Positions 1 to 8,062 of a stretch of DNA of 64,000 nucleotides are shown in pieces. The notes beneath the pieces were generated by a model. That model saw only the letters and a list, made by a program, of their open reading frames with translations, searched no databases and was not told where the DNA came from. The translations under genes and the position numbers were made by a program. Positions within the stretch are counted from its first letter, which is position 1. Every line of letters begins with the position of its first letter. This DNA is from Nguyenibacter vanlangensis (GTDB lineage Bacteria > Pseudomonadota > Alphaproteobacteria > Acetobacterales > Acetobacteraceae). The stretch is taken from the NCBI RefSeq assembly GCF_038719015.1, contig NZ_CP152276.1:1312001-1376000 (forward strand). Reading direction: 5' to 3'.

Positions 1-233
1 GGCTGACGACGCTGTTCGTCACCCATTCGCTGTACGAGGCGGCGTTCCTGTCGTCGCGGGTGATCGTGATGGCGGCCAATCCGGGCCGGGTCTTCGCCGA
101 ATATGCCATCGAACCCGGGATCGCGCGGGACGGCGCGTTTCGGCTGAGCGCGCGCTTCGCCACCATCTGCCGCGATCTGACGGCGCTGCTGGCCGAGGCA
201 TCCGCGTCCAGCCGGCTGGACGAGGAGTCCTGA
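1..233 (+). CDS. ABC transporter ATP-binding protein, C-terminal fragment
   Basis: The window opens inside this gene; about 76 C-terminal codons remain and end in TGA at 231-233. The fragment starts with the switch-histidine region of an ABC ATPase (LFVTHSLYEA) followed by a typical VIVM beta strand and the closing helical tail. It belongs with the SsuB/TauB-type importers that pair with the permease starting 3 bp downstream, so it should energise uptake of a small organic solute at the inner membrane. The Walker motifs and the substrate-binding protein lie outside the window, so the substrate cannot be deduced. Confidence 0.88.
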   Translation, partial: LTTLFVTHSLYEAAFLSSRVIVMAANPGRVFAEYAIEPGIARDGAFRLSARFATICRDLTALLAEASASSRLDEES

Positions 234-235
234 CG

Positions 236-1018
236 ATGGGGGAAACGACGAGGGCGCGCCTCGCCGCGGTCGCGGCGCCGACGCTGGTGGGGGTGGCCGT
301 CCTGCTGGCGTGGCAGGCGGGATGCCGGCTGTGGCACATCCCGCCCTATCTGATGCCCGCGCCCGGCGATATCGGCGCGGCGCTGGTGCAGAACGGATGG
401 GCGCTGCTGCATGCGCTGCGCAGCACGCTGCTGGTCACCATGATCGCGCTGGGCCTGTCGGCGGTCCTGGGGGTGCTGGTGGCGTTTCTGCTGGTGCAGA
501 GCCGGATGATCGAGCGCAGCCTGATGCCGTACGTGATCGTCATGCAGGTCACGCCGATCGTGGCGGTGGCGCCGCTGATCATCATCCTGGTCAAGACGAC
601 GCTGCCGGCGCTGGTCATCTGCGCCACCCTGATCGCGATCTTTCCGATCATTTCGAACACGCTGCAGGGGCTGCGCAGCGTGGACCCGGGGCTGGCGGCG
701 TTCTTTCGGATGCACAAGGCCACGCGGGTCCAGACCTTGCTGCGGCTGCAGGTCCCCAGCGCGGTGCCGATGTTCATGGCGGGGTTGCGGATTTCCAGCG
801 GCCTGGCGCTGGTGGGGGCGGTGGTGGCCGAGTTCGTCGCCGGCACGGGCGGCAACAGCGCCGGACTGGCCTACGAAATCCTGCAATCGGGCTTTCAGAT
901 GGACATTCCCCGCATGTTCGCCGCCCTGGCCCTGATCACGCTGGCCGGGCTGGTGCTGTACGGAGTGATGGCGGGGTTGCAGCAATGGGTGCTGCGGCGC
1001 TGGCACGAGCATGGCTGA
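236..1018 (+). CDS. ABC transporter permease (SsuC/TauC type)
   Basis: This 260-residue protein is the membrane subunit of a binding-protein-dependent importer. It has an N-terminal membrane segment, then about five more hydrophobic segments, and the cytoplasmic coupling-loop region around residues 155-175 (FFRMHKATRVQTLLRLQVPS) in the place of the EAA loop. It starts 2 bp after the ATPase stop codon, so the two subunits are translated together. Length and layout match permeases for sulfonates, taurine, nitrate or thiamine precursors. Because the genes that follow encode amide hydrolases, a nitrogen-containing substrate is more likely than a sulfonate, but that is inference. Confidence 0.88.
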   Translation: MGETTRARLAAVAAPTLVGVAVLLAWQAGCRLWHIPPYLMPAPGDIGAALVQNGWALLHALRSTLLVTMIALGLSAVLGVLVAFLLVQSRMIERSLMPYVIVMQVTPIVAVAPLIIILVKTTLPALVICATLIAIFPIISNTLQGLRSVDPGLAAFFRMHKATRVQTLLRLQVPSAVPMFMAGLRISSGLALVGAVVAEFVAGTGGNSAGLAYEILQSGFQMDIPRMFAALALITLAGLVLYGVMAGLQQWVLRRWHEHG

Positions 1019-1056
1019 GACGAACATGGTTGAGACCGCCCTGCGCGAAGCCCGCC

Positions 1057-2334
1057 ATGTTTGAGATGTCCGGATCGCGCCACGTGCTGCGCCGCGCCCG
1101 GATTCCGGCGGCGCTGACGCCCTGGCGCGCCCCCGGCGGCGGGGGCGGCGAGTGGGTGGAATGCGACATCGTGATCGCGGACGGCCGGATCGCGGCGCTG
1201 GAGCGCCTGCCGCCCGAGAGCGGGATGCCCGAGACGGACCTGGCGGGCGGGATGGTCTGGCCGGCTTTCGCCGATATCCATACCCATCTGGACAAGGCCT
1301 TTATCTGGGACCGCGCGCCCAATCCGGACGGCACGTTCGCCGGCGCCGTCCAGGCGGTGACCGCGGACCGCGAGCGGCACTGGACGGAGCAGGACGTGCG
1401 CCGGCGGATGGAATTCGCGCTGGCCAGCGCCCATACGCACGGCACGCGGGCGATCCGCACCCATCTGGACATCGCGGGCGCGCATGGGCGAAGGGTATGG
1501 CCGCTGATCCGTGCGCTGCAGGCTGAATGGGCCGGACGGGTGGCGTTGCAGGCCGTGGCCCTGGTGATGCCCGAAGCCTATGACGGGGCGCAGGGAGCAG
1601 AGATCGCCCGCGCCGCCGCCGGCACGCCGGGCGGGATGCTGGGCGCGGTGCTGATGGGGCACAATACCGGCGAGGCCGTGCTGGACCGGCTGTTCGGGCT
1701 GGCGCGGGACCATGGGCTGGACCTGGACCTGCACGTGGATGAGAACGGCGAGGCCGGGGAGACGGCGCTGGAGCAGGTCGCCGCCGCTTCGGCGCGGCAC
1801 CGGTTCGCCGGGCGGGTGGTGTGCGGCCATTGCTGCAGCCTGTCGGTGCAGCAGGCGGCGCGCGCCCGCGACATCGCCGCGCGGGTCGCCGATGCCGGGA
1901 TCGGCGTCGTCAGCCTGCCGCAATGCAACCTGTATCTGCAGGACCGCGCGGCGGGCGCCACGCCGCGCTGGCGCGGGATCACGCTGGTGCATGAGCTGGC
2001 CGACGCTGGCGCGGATGTGATGTTCGCGTCGGACAATGTGCGCGATCCGTTCCATGCCTATGGCGATTTCGACATGATGACGGTGTTCGGCGCGGCGGTG
2101 CGGATCGCGCATCTGGACCATCCGTTCGGCGCGTGGCCCGCCGCGGTGACCGGCACGCCGATGCGGCGGATGGGCCTGGGGGACGGCATGATCCGCCCGG
2201 GGGCGCCGGCCGACCTGGTGCTGTTCGAGGCGCGGACGATGAACGAATTGCTGAGCCGGCCGGACCGGCGCGCGGTGGTGCGGGGCGGCCGGGCGATCGC
2301 CGAGCGGCCGCCATCCTATCGGGAGCTGGCGTGA
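1057..2334 (+). CDS. Cytosine deaminase-like metal-dependent amidohydrolase
   Basis: This 425-residue protein has the amidohydrolase superfamily fold. The metal-binding HTHLDK motif is at residues 75-80, followed by a metal-ligand histidine in LDLHVDE, a GHCCSL motif and a catalytic Asp in FASDN near the C terminus. This arrangement resembles cytosine deaminase and N-isopropylammelide amidohydrolase (AtzC), which hydrolyse C-N bonds of N-heterocycles. The start ATG at 1057 lies 39 bp after the permease; ATG 1069 is an alternative. The stop overlaps the next start by one base. The exact substrate is unknown; the transporter and the following hydrolases suggest a step in breakdown of an imported nitrogen compound. 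Confidence 0.82.
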   Translation: MFEMSGSRHVLRRARIPAALTPWRAPGGGGGEWVECDIVIADGRIAALERLPPESGMPETDLAGGMVWPAFADIHTHLDKAFIWDRAPNPDGTFAGAVQAVTADRERHWTEQDVRRRMEFALASAHTHGTRAIRTHLDIAGAHGRRVWPLIRALQAEWAGRVALQAVALVMPEAYDGAQGAEIARAAAGTPGGMLGAVLMGHNTGEAVLDRLFGLARDHGLDLDLHVDENGEAGETALEQVAAASARHRFAGRVVCGHCCSLSVQQAARARDIAARVADAGIGVVSLPQCNLYLQDRAAGATPRWRGITLVHELADAGADVMFASDNVRDPFHAYGDFDMMTVFGAAVRIAHLDHPFGAWPAAVTGTPMRRMGLGDGMIRPGAPADLVLFEARTMNELLSRPDRRAVVRGGRAIAERPPSYRELA

Positions 2335-4013
2335 TGACCCCCCTGCCCGTCCGGCCGAAGCGGACCGAAGCGATGGCGACGCGGGACGGCACGCGCCTGG
2401 TCGCCGATATCTGGCAGCCCGAGGGGCCGGGCCCCTGGCCGGTGCTGATGATGCGCCAGGCCTATGGGCGGCGGATCGGCACGTCGCTGTGCTATGCGCC
2501 GCCGGAATGGTACGCGGCGCGCGGCTATATCGTCGTGATGCAGGATGTGCGCGGGCGGGGCGAGTCCGGCGGCGGGTTCGCGCTGTTCGAACATGAGGCC
2601 GCGGACGGGGCCGACAGCGTCGCCTGGGCCGCCGCCCTGCCCGGGAGCAACGGGCGGGTGGGGATGTTCGGCTTCTCGTTCCAGGGCAGCAACCAGCTTC
2701 TGGCCGCGGGCGAGCCCTGTCCGGCGCTGAAGGCCATCGCCCCGGCCATGATCGGCTGGGACATCAGGCGCGACTGGGCGTATGAGAACGGGGCGTTCGC
2801 GCTGCGCGCCAATATCGGCTGGGCGACGCAGCTTGCGGCCGAGACCGCGCGGCTGGCGGGCGACCGCGAGGCCCAGGCCCGGCTGTATGCGGCCAGCCGG
2901 ACCGCGTCCTTCGCCGATGCGATGCCGGCCTGGCCGGAGCATGACGCGCTGTTGCAGCGTTACAGCCATTATGCCGTGTGGCGCGACACACCGCTGGACG
3001 ATCCGTACTGGGACGCGATCTCGCCCGCCGCGCGGCGGGCGCGGATCGTGGCCAACGGGCCGGCGACGCTGCTGATCGGCGGTTGGTACGACAGCCACCT
3101 GCCGGGCACGCTGGCCGCGTTCCGCGCGCTGGCGCCGCATCTGCCGGCGCGGCTGATCGTCGGGCCGTGGGCGCATTTTCCCTGGGACCGGCGGGTCGGG
3201 GCGCTGGATTTCGGCGAGGATGCCATTACCGATATCGACCAGCAGCAGATCGCCTGGTTCGATCGCTGGCTGAAGGACGCTCCAGGGGATGGACCGGGGG
3301 ATGGACCGGGGGATGGGCCGGCCGTGCGGCTGTTCGACATGGGCGCGCGGTGCTGGCGCGATTTCGCGGCCTGGCCGGAAGGCGATGCGGCACCGGGCGC
3401 GACGCCGGAACAGGCGCGGCTGGGGCTGGACGGATCGGGACGGGCGGCCATCGACATGCGCGACGGGCGCCTGCTGGAGGCGGGCGCCGGCGCGCCGGGA
3501 TGGGAATCGCTGACCCTGGATCCCTGGCGGCCGGCGGCGCCCTGTGGCGGCAGCTTCGGCTGGCCGCCCGGGCCGGTGGACCGGGCGGGGGCGGATGCGC
3601 GGGCGGATACGCTGACCTTTACCGGCGCGCCGGCCACGGAGCGCATGCTGATCGCGGGCGATGTGCGGCTGAGCGCGCGGATCGAGAGCGCGCATGCGTC
3701 GTTCGACCTGCATGCCGTGCTGTCGCGCGTGGCGGCGGACGGGCGCAGCTTTCCGCTGGCCGAGGGCTATGCCACGCTGGAGCCCGGGGCGGTTTCGGTG
3801 CCGATGCGCGCGACCTGCTGCACCCTGCAACCCGGCGAGCGGCTGCGGCTGTCGCTGGCGCTGGCCTGTTTTCCGTCCTTTCCGGTCAATCCCGGCACCG
3901 GCCGGCCGCCGTGGGAGGCCGGGATCTTCGACCACCAGGTCGTCACCGTGCGGCTGCGGCGCGACAAATCGATCCTGCATGTGCCGCTGCGCGCGGCGGA
4001 GGAACAGGCATGA
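2334..4013 (+). CDS. CocE/NonD family hydrolase
   Basis: This 559-residue protein is an alpha/beta hydrolase of the cocaine esterase / X-Pro dipeptidyl-peptidase S15 family. The nucleophile elbow GFSFQG puts the serine near residue 115; the acid is likely in GGWYDSH and the histidine in PWAHFPW. The C-terminal third is the beta-rich jelly-roll domain usual in this family. Such enzymes cleave esters or amides. The ATG overlaps the preceding stop by one base, so translation is coupled. Residues around 318-329 consist of a GDGP tetrapeptide repeated three times, from a 12-bp tandem duplication in the linker before the C-terminal domain. Confidence 0.85.
   Translation: MTPLPVRPKRTEAMATRDGTRLVADIWQPEGPGPWPVLMMRQAYGRRIGTSLCYAPPEWYAARGYIVVMQDVRGRGESGGGFALFEHEAADGADSVAWAAALPGSNGRVGMFGFSFQGSNQLLAAGEPCPALKAIAPAMIGWDIRRDWAYENGAFALRANIGWATQLAAETARLAGDREAQARLYAASRTASFADAMPAWPEHDALLQRYSHYAVWRDTPLDDPYWDAISPAARRARIVANGPATLLIGGWYDSHLPGTLAAFRALAPHLPARLIVGPWAHFPWDRRVGALDFGEDAITDIDQQQIAWFDRWLKDAPGDGPGDGPGDGPAVRLFDMGARCWRDFAAWPEGDAAPGATPEQARLGLDGSGRAAIDMRDGRLLEAGAGAPGWESLTLDPWRPAAPCGGSFGWPPGPVDRAGADARADTLTFTGAPATERMLIAGDVRLSARIESAHASFDLHAVLSRVAADGRSFPLAEGYATLEPGAVSVPMRATCCTLQPGERLRLSLALACFPSFPVNPGTGRPPWEAGIFDHQVVTVRLRRDKSILHVPLRAAEEQA
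3285..3320 (+). repeat. 12-bp tandem repeat, three copies, in frame
   Basis: Units at 3285-3296, 3297-3308 and 3309-3320 read GGGGATGGACCG, the third with one change. The repeat adds Gly-Asp-Gly-Pro blocks to the CocE-like hydrolase without changing the frame. Confidence 0.95.
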
Positions 4014-4426
4014 GCTTTCTCAAGCGGTCGATCGGCCAGATCGAGGCCTTTCGCATATCGCCGGCCGACAGCAATTATTTCGCGATCCTGTTCGACGCGC
4101 GGGCCGGGGGGACGCGATCGGTCGCCGTCGTCGAGATCTTTGCCGTCGGCGGGCGCACGCCGCCCAACACGCATCGCGCGGCGGACGAGATGTTCGTCGT
4201 GCTGAGCGGGGAAGGACGGGCGATCTGCGACGGGCAGAGTACCACCCTGCGCAAGGGCGACGCGCTGCTGGTGCGGCCCGGTGCGGAGCATGTCGTCGAG
4301 AATACCGGGACGTCGAAGCTCTATACGCTGACGGTCATGATTCCGGATGAGGAATTCGGCGCGCTGATCCGCAGTGGCGAGCGGGTCGCGCTGGACGAGG
4401 AGGACCTGCGGGTGTTGTGCGGATGA
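4010..4426 (+). CDS. Cupin domain protein
   Basis: This 138-residue protein is a single cupin beta barrel. Metal-ligand positions typical of cupins appear as NTHRAADEMFVVLSG in the first motif and PGAEHVV in the second. It starts in an ATGA overlap with the CocE-like gene and ends in an ATGA overlap with the next gene, so it is embedded in the same coupled operon. Small cupins in catabolic operons act as isomerases, dioxygenases or ligand sensors; nothing in the sequence decides which applies here. Confidence 0.8.
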   Translation: MSFLKRSIGQIEAFRISPADSNYFAILFDARAGGTRSVAVVEIFAVGGRTPPNTHRAADEMFVVLSGEGRAICDGQSTTLRKGDALLVRPGAEHVVENTGTSKLYTLTVMIPDEEFGALIRSGERVALDEEDLRVLCG

Positions 4427-5211
4427 AGCAGATCGGATCGTCCTCGGCCAATCGGTGGCGGGTTTCGCGCGACGCGGTCAGCCTGCTGCGGCCGCCGCGG
4501 CCGGCGCGGCCCGTCACGATCGACGCCCTGCCGCAGCAGGTGACGCTGGACCTGGCCCGCACGGCGATGATCGTCATCGACATGCAGAACGATTTCTGCC
4601 ACCCCGATGGCTGGCTGGCCAGCATCGGCGTGGATATCGCCCCGGCACGGACGCCGATCGCGCCGCTGGCGGCGATTTTGCCGGTGCTGCGCGGCCGGGA
4701 CGTGCCGGTGATCTGGGTCAATTGGGGCAACCGGCCCGACCGGCTGAATCTGAGCCCGTCTCTGCTGCATGTCTATGACCCGGACGGCGAGGGAGTGGGC
4801 CTGGGCGGCCGCCTGCCCGGCCAGGCGGGCGGCGTGCTGGAACTGGGGAGCTGGAACGCCGCCATCGTCGATGAGCTGGCGCCCGAGACGGGTGACATCC
4901 ATGTCGCCAAATACCGGATGAGCGGGTTCTGGGACACGCCGCTGGACGCCATCCTGCGCAATCTGCGGGTCGATACGCTGCTGTTCGGCGGGGTCAACCT
5001 GGACCAGTGCGTGATGACGACGCTGCAGGATGCCGGCTGCCTGGGTTATGACTGCATCCTGCTGGAGGATTGCGCGGCCACGACCTCGCCCGGCTTCTGC
5101 ACCGACGCCACGCTGTACAATGTCCGCCAGTGCTTCGGCTTTACGGCCGTGGGCGGCGTTCTGCGGGCGGCGCTGGGCGAGATTCCGGAGACAACCGCGC
5201 CATCGCCGTGA
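4423..5211 (+). CDS. Isochorismatase-like cysteine amidohydrolase
   Basis: This 262-residue protein has the complete catalytic triad of the cysteine-hydrolase branch of the isochorismatase family: Asp53 in VIDMQND, Lys163 in AKYRMSGF and Cys196 in DQCVMTT. Family members include ureidoacrylate hydrolase RutB, biuret hydrolase, N-carbamoylsarcosine amidohydrolase and nicotinamidase, which release ammonia from amides or ureides. The start ATG at 4423 overlaps the cupin stop; a GTG six bases upstream is less likely. It is the last gene of the operon and would suit the final deamidation step. An N-terminal extension of about 45 residues precedes the core, as in RutB-like proteins. Confidence 0.85.
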   Translation: MKQIGSSSANRWRVSRDAVSLLRPPRPARPVTIDALPQQVTLDLARTAMIVIDMQNDFCHPDGWLASIGVDIAPARTPIAPLAAILPVLRGRDVPVIWVNWGNRPDRLNLSPSLLHVYDPDGEGVGLGGRLPGQAGGVLELGSWNAAIVDELAPETGDIHVAKYRMSGFWDTPLDAILRNLRVDTLLFGGVNLDQCVMTTLQDAGCLGYDCILLEDCAATTSPGFCTDATLYNVRQCFGFTAVGGVLRAALGEIPETTAPSP

Positions 5212-5235
5212 CCGCGCGGAACGGCATGAGGAGGA

Positions 5236-5251
5236 TGGCAAAGGCTTGCCA
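5236..5251. promoter_or_regulatory. LacI-type operator upstream of the GPH symporter
   Basis: TGGCAAAGGCTTGCCA has perfect six-base arms TGGCAA/TTGCCA around four bases. Its GGCAA-N4-TTGCC core is shared with the palindrome at 8010-8023 in front of the TonB receptor. It lies about 60 bp before the symporter start. LacI-family operators commonly have this length and dyad symmetry. The assignment to the LacI regulator at 6699-7751 is inference. Confidence 0.6.
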
Positions 5252-5308
5252 TGACACTTTGTTTGTTGCACTCTGGCATCGTTACGCAATCGCGGGCCAG
5301 GGGAAAAC

Positions 5309-6676
5309 ATGTCCAGCGGGATCGACCCCGGCGCGACGACGCGCCAGATCGCCATGCCCGGCGACGGTCCGGGCTTTCTTGAAAACCTGGCCTACGGGGC
5401 GGGTGATCTTTCTTCCAACCTGTTGTGGGGTATTTCGGGATCTTTCCTGATGTACTACTACACGGACGTCTACCGGCTGCCCGTGGGCGCCGTTGCGACA
5501 TTGCTGCTGGCGGTGCGCGTGCTGGACGCACTGGTCGATCCGCTGGTGGGCTATGCGATCGACGCGTCCCATGGACGACTGGTCCGCCCGCTGATCCGCT
5601 GGCTGGCAATTCCGTTCGGAGGCGTGGCCTTTCTTGCCTTTCTGCCCCTGCCCGGCAGTGATGCGGTGAAACTGGGCTGGGCGGCGGCGACCTATCTGGT
5701 CTTTGGCTGGGTCTATGCCGGGATCAACACGTCCTATGGCGCCCTGGGCAATATGACGGCGACGACGCCGCAGGACCGGGTGGTTCAGGGGGCATTCCGG
5801 ATGATCGGCTGCCAGAGCGGGCAATTGCTGATCGCGGTCCTGACCATACCGCTGGTACACCGGCTGGGCCATGGCGACACGCCGAACGCCGAACTGGCGG
5901 GATTTCCACGTTATATGGCGCTGGTGGGGGCTGTCGGGGCCGGCCTGTGGCTGCTGACCTGCCGCCTCTGCCGGATCCGGATCCCGCCGCCGCCCGCACC
6001 GCGTTCGCCGGGCACGATCCTGGCGGCGCTGATCCGCAATCGTCCGTGGGTCGTCTGCAACCTGGGCAATGCCCTGAATTTCACCAATATCTGCGCCTAT
6101 GCGTCGTTTGCCATCTATTACGCGCGCGACGTCCTGCATCGCGGTACGGCATTTGGCGGCACCTTGCTGGGCATCACCACCGTCACGGGCATCGTGGGCG
6201 CGATGCTGACATCGCCGGTGGCGGCGCGATACGGCCGCAAACGCACGCTGATCCTGTCGCTGGGCGTCGAGGCCTGCGCCCTGTGCGTCGTGGCGAGCCG
6301 TCCGGGAAGCCTGCCGGTCGCATTGACCGGCCTGGCAGTCGCAGGACTGGCGTCGGGGCTGCGCTCGCCCTTCTATTTTTCCATGATCTCGGACGCCATC
6401 GATTACGGGACAGCGCGAACCGGGGTGCGCTGCGCCGGAATGGCCTATGCGATCAACAGCATGGTCACCAAAATCGCCTTTGCCGCCACAGGCACGCTGC
6501 TGGCGTTGTTTCTGGCCTGGGGGCAGTACGATCCGGCACGGCATACGCAATCGGCGGCGCTGGGGTGGTGGGTGAATGCGGGGTATGTCTTGCTGCCTGC
6601 CCTGTCATCAAGCCTGGCGATCGCCGTGATGCTGTTCTATCCCCCGGACCGCGCAATCGAGATAGCCCGCCATTGA
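5309..6676 (+). CDS. GPH-family sugar/glycoside:cation symporter (MFS)
   Basis: This 455-residue inner-membrane protein resembles the glycoside-pentoside-hexuronide:cation symporters (MelB, XynB/UidB group). The family-typical N-terminal pattern is visible: ENLAYGAGDLSSNLLW, then a long MYYYTDVY segment and RVLDALVDPLVGYAIDAS. About twelve hydrophobic segments follow. A purine-rich AGGGGA precedes the ATG. It stands 97 bp after the hydrolase operon, with a LacI-type operator between. With the neighbouring regulator, TonB receptor and sugar enzymes it should carry a sugar, glycoside or uronide across the inner membrane. The substrate is not defined by sequence. Confidence 0.82.
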   Translation: MSSGIDPGATTRQIAMPGDGPGFLENLAYGAGDLSSNLLWGISGSFLMYYYTDVYRLPVGAVATLLLAVRVLDALVDPLVGYAIDASHGRLVRPLIRWLAIPFGGVAFLAFLPLPGSDAVKLGWAAATYLVFGWVYAGINTSYGALGNMTATTPQDRVVQGAFRMIGCQSGQLLIAVLTIPLVHRLGHGDTPNAELAGFPRYMALVGAVGAGLWLLTCRLCRIRIPPPPAPRSPGTILAALIRNRPWVVCNLGNALNFTNICAYASFAIYYARDVLHRGTAFGGTLLGITTVTGIVGAMLTSPVAARYGRKRTLILSLGVEACALCVVASRPGSLPVALTGLAVAGLASGLRSPFYFSMISDAIDYGTARTGVRCAGMAYAINSMVTKIAFAATGTLLALFLAWGQYDPARHTQSAALGWWVNAGYVLLPALSSSLAIAVMLFYPPDRAIEIARH

Positions 6677-6698
6677 TGACGGGGTTGGAATGGGCCGG

Positions 6699-7751
6699 TC
6701 AGGCCGATTCTCGTTCGGCCAGCATCGTGCCGAGCGCCACGAGTTGCGGCGGCGTGGCCTGGTGCTGCTGGCAGCGGTCGATCAGCAGGCGGGTCGCCAG
6801 CCGGCCGATTTCGGCCGATGGCTGGATGAGGGTCGTGAGCGTGGGCGTGGAATATTCGCCCTGTTCCAGCCCGTCATAACCACTGACCGCGACATCCTGG
6901 GGAATCCGCAGCCCGGCCTTGAGCGCCCCCCGGATGAAGCCGAGGGCCAGGGCGTCGCTGCAGCAGATCACCGCGGTGGGACGATTTTCGAGGGACAGGA
7001 AATGCGGCACCGCCTTTAGGCCGGATTCCATGTCGAAGGCCCCGCCCGGCAACAGGTCGCAGGCATCGGCCATTCCCTCTTCGGCCAGGCGCTGCATGAC
7101 GCCTTCGAAGCGCAGCTTTTCATGCGTGGTGTCCACCAGCCCGCTGAGAAAGGCGAAATGGCGATGGCCCTTGCGCAGCAGATAGTCGGTGAGGCCGTAG
7201 AACCCGGCCTGCTCGAGCGCCACCACGCTGGAGATCCCGCCCGCGACCATGTCGTGCATCACCGAGACGACCGGAATATGCGCCGGCGGCCGGATGCGGC
7301 GCACCGTGCGCGCGCTGCGCGCCGGAGCGAGCATCAATACGCCGTCCACCATGCCGTTCAGCGCCAGATCCATCAGTTCCTCAACCGCGAGTTCCGCATA
7401 TTCGACGCGCTTGATGATGACGCCGTATCCCCGTTGCGCGGCCTCGTCGAAGACGCCCCGCAGGGCTTCGGTCAGGACGGGTGAAATGGGTTGGCCCGGA
7501 AAGTTGGACAGAACGACCATAAACATATCCGCCCGGCCGCGACTGAGGCTGCGGGCGGCTAGATTGGTCGCATAGCCCAGTTGCTCGGCCGCGCGCCGAA
7601 CCAGCTTGCGTGTCTCGGCGCTGACCCGTTCGGGCTTCGACAATGCCCGGCTGACGGTCGAGATGTTCAAGCCGGTGCGTGCGGCGAGATCAGCCAGGGT
7701 GATCTTGCCCCCGGTGGTCGCCGCGTCTGCCGGGCGGAACACGGTGCTCAT
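6699..7751 (-). CDS. LacI-family transcriptional regulator
   Basis: This 350-residue protein has the N-terminal LacI helix-turn-helix (ITLADLAARTGLNISTVSRA, about residues 17-36) and hinge (LAARSLSRGR), followed by a periplasmic-binding-protein-like effector domain ending with an EQGEYSTPTLTTL-type segment. It sits between the converging GPH symporter and the divergently transcribed TonB receptor. GGAG precedes the ATG. Matching dyads upstream of both neighbours suggest that it represses uptake genes until a sugar or its derivative binds. The effector is unknown. Confidence 0.88.
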   Translation of the reverse strand: MSTVFRPADAATTGGKITLADLAARTGLNISTVSRALSKPERVSAETRKLVRRAAEQLGYATNLAARSLSRGRADMFMVVLSNFPGQPISPVLTEALRGVFDEAAQRGYGVIIKRVEYAELAVEELMDLALNGMVDGVLMLAPARSARTVRRIRPPAHIPVVSVMHDMVAGGISSVVALEQAGFYGLTDYLLRKGHRHFAFLSGLVDTTHEKLRFEGVMQRLAEEGMADACDLLPGGAFDMESGLKAVPHFLSLENRPTAVICCSDALALGFIRGALKAGLRIPQDVAVSGYDGLEQGEYSTPTLTTLIQPSAEIGRLATRLLIDRCQQHQATPPQLVALGTMLAERESA

Positions 7752-8062
7752 GACTCCGCTCCCTTCTCAACGGACTGTTTTCCTTTCCCCTCTCTGTCAC
7801 GGGACGGAAGGGGCGTCAAAGTCGCAGCCCCGGAAGGATATCGATTGCCGTCGCAAAATCATTCATTCAGGCCTCTTGAAACGGAGCGCGTGGGAATATT
7901 CTCAATATAACATATTGTTATAATTCATTATATTTTTCAAACGACAGATTCCGCATCCAGAAATGAAGAATCCATTTCCTAACATATTCGGAATGATATA
8001 TGAATTTATGGCAATCGATTGCCAAAACCTTGTCCCACTCCCCCGCATCCAAGGAATTCCCC
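7752..8062. promoter_or_regulatory. Divergent lacI / TonB receptor control region
   Basis: This 311-bp gap is conspicuously A+T-rich from about 7900. It holds a weak operator-like dyad GGATATC/GATTGCC at 7836-7849, a perfect inverted repeat TATAACA-TAT-TGTTATA at 7906-7922 that merges into a TATAAT at 7919-7924, and the strong palindrome at 8010-8023. No well-placed -35 box could be assigned with confidence. Confidence 0.5.
8010..8023. promoter_or_regulatory. LacI-type operator upstream of the TonB receptor
   Basis: GGCAATCGATTGCC is a perfect 14-bp palindrome with the central AANCGNTT core usual for LacI/GalR operators. It lies 39 bp before the receptor ATG, where bound repressor would block initiation or early elongation. 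A related, imperfect dyad at 7836-7849 has its centre 174 bp away, a spacing compatible with looping. Confidence 0.68.

Noticed and set aside
1..1018. Sulfonate (Ssu) or taurine uptake system
   Set aside because: The transporter type fits, but no monooxygenase or sulfur gene follows; the linked genes are amide and ester hydrolases.
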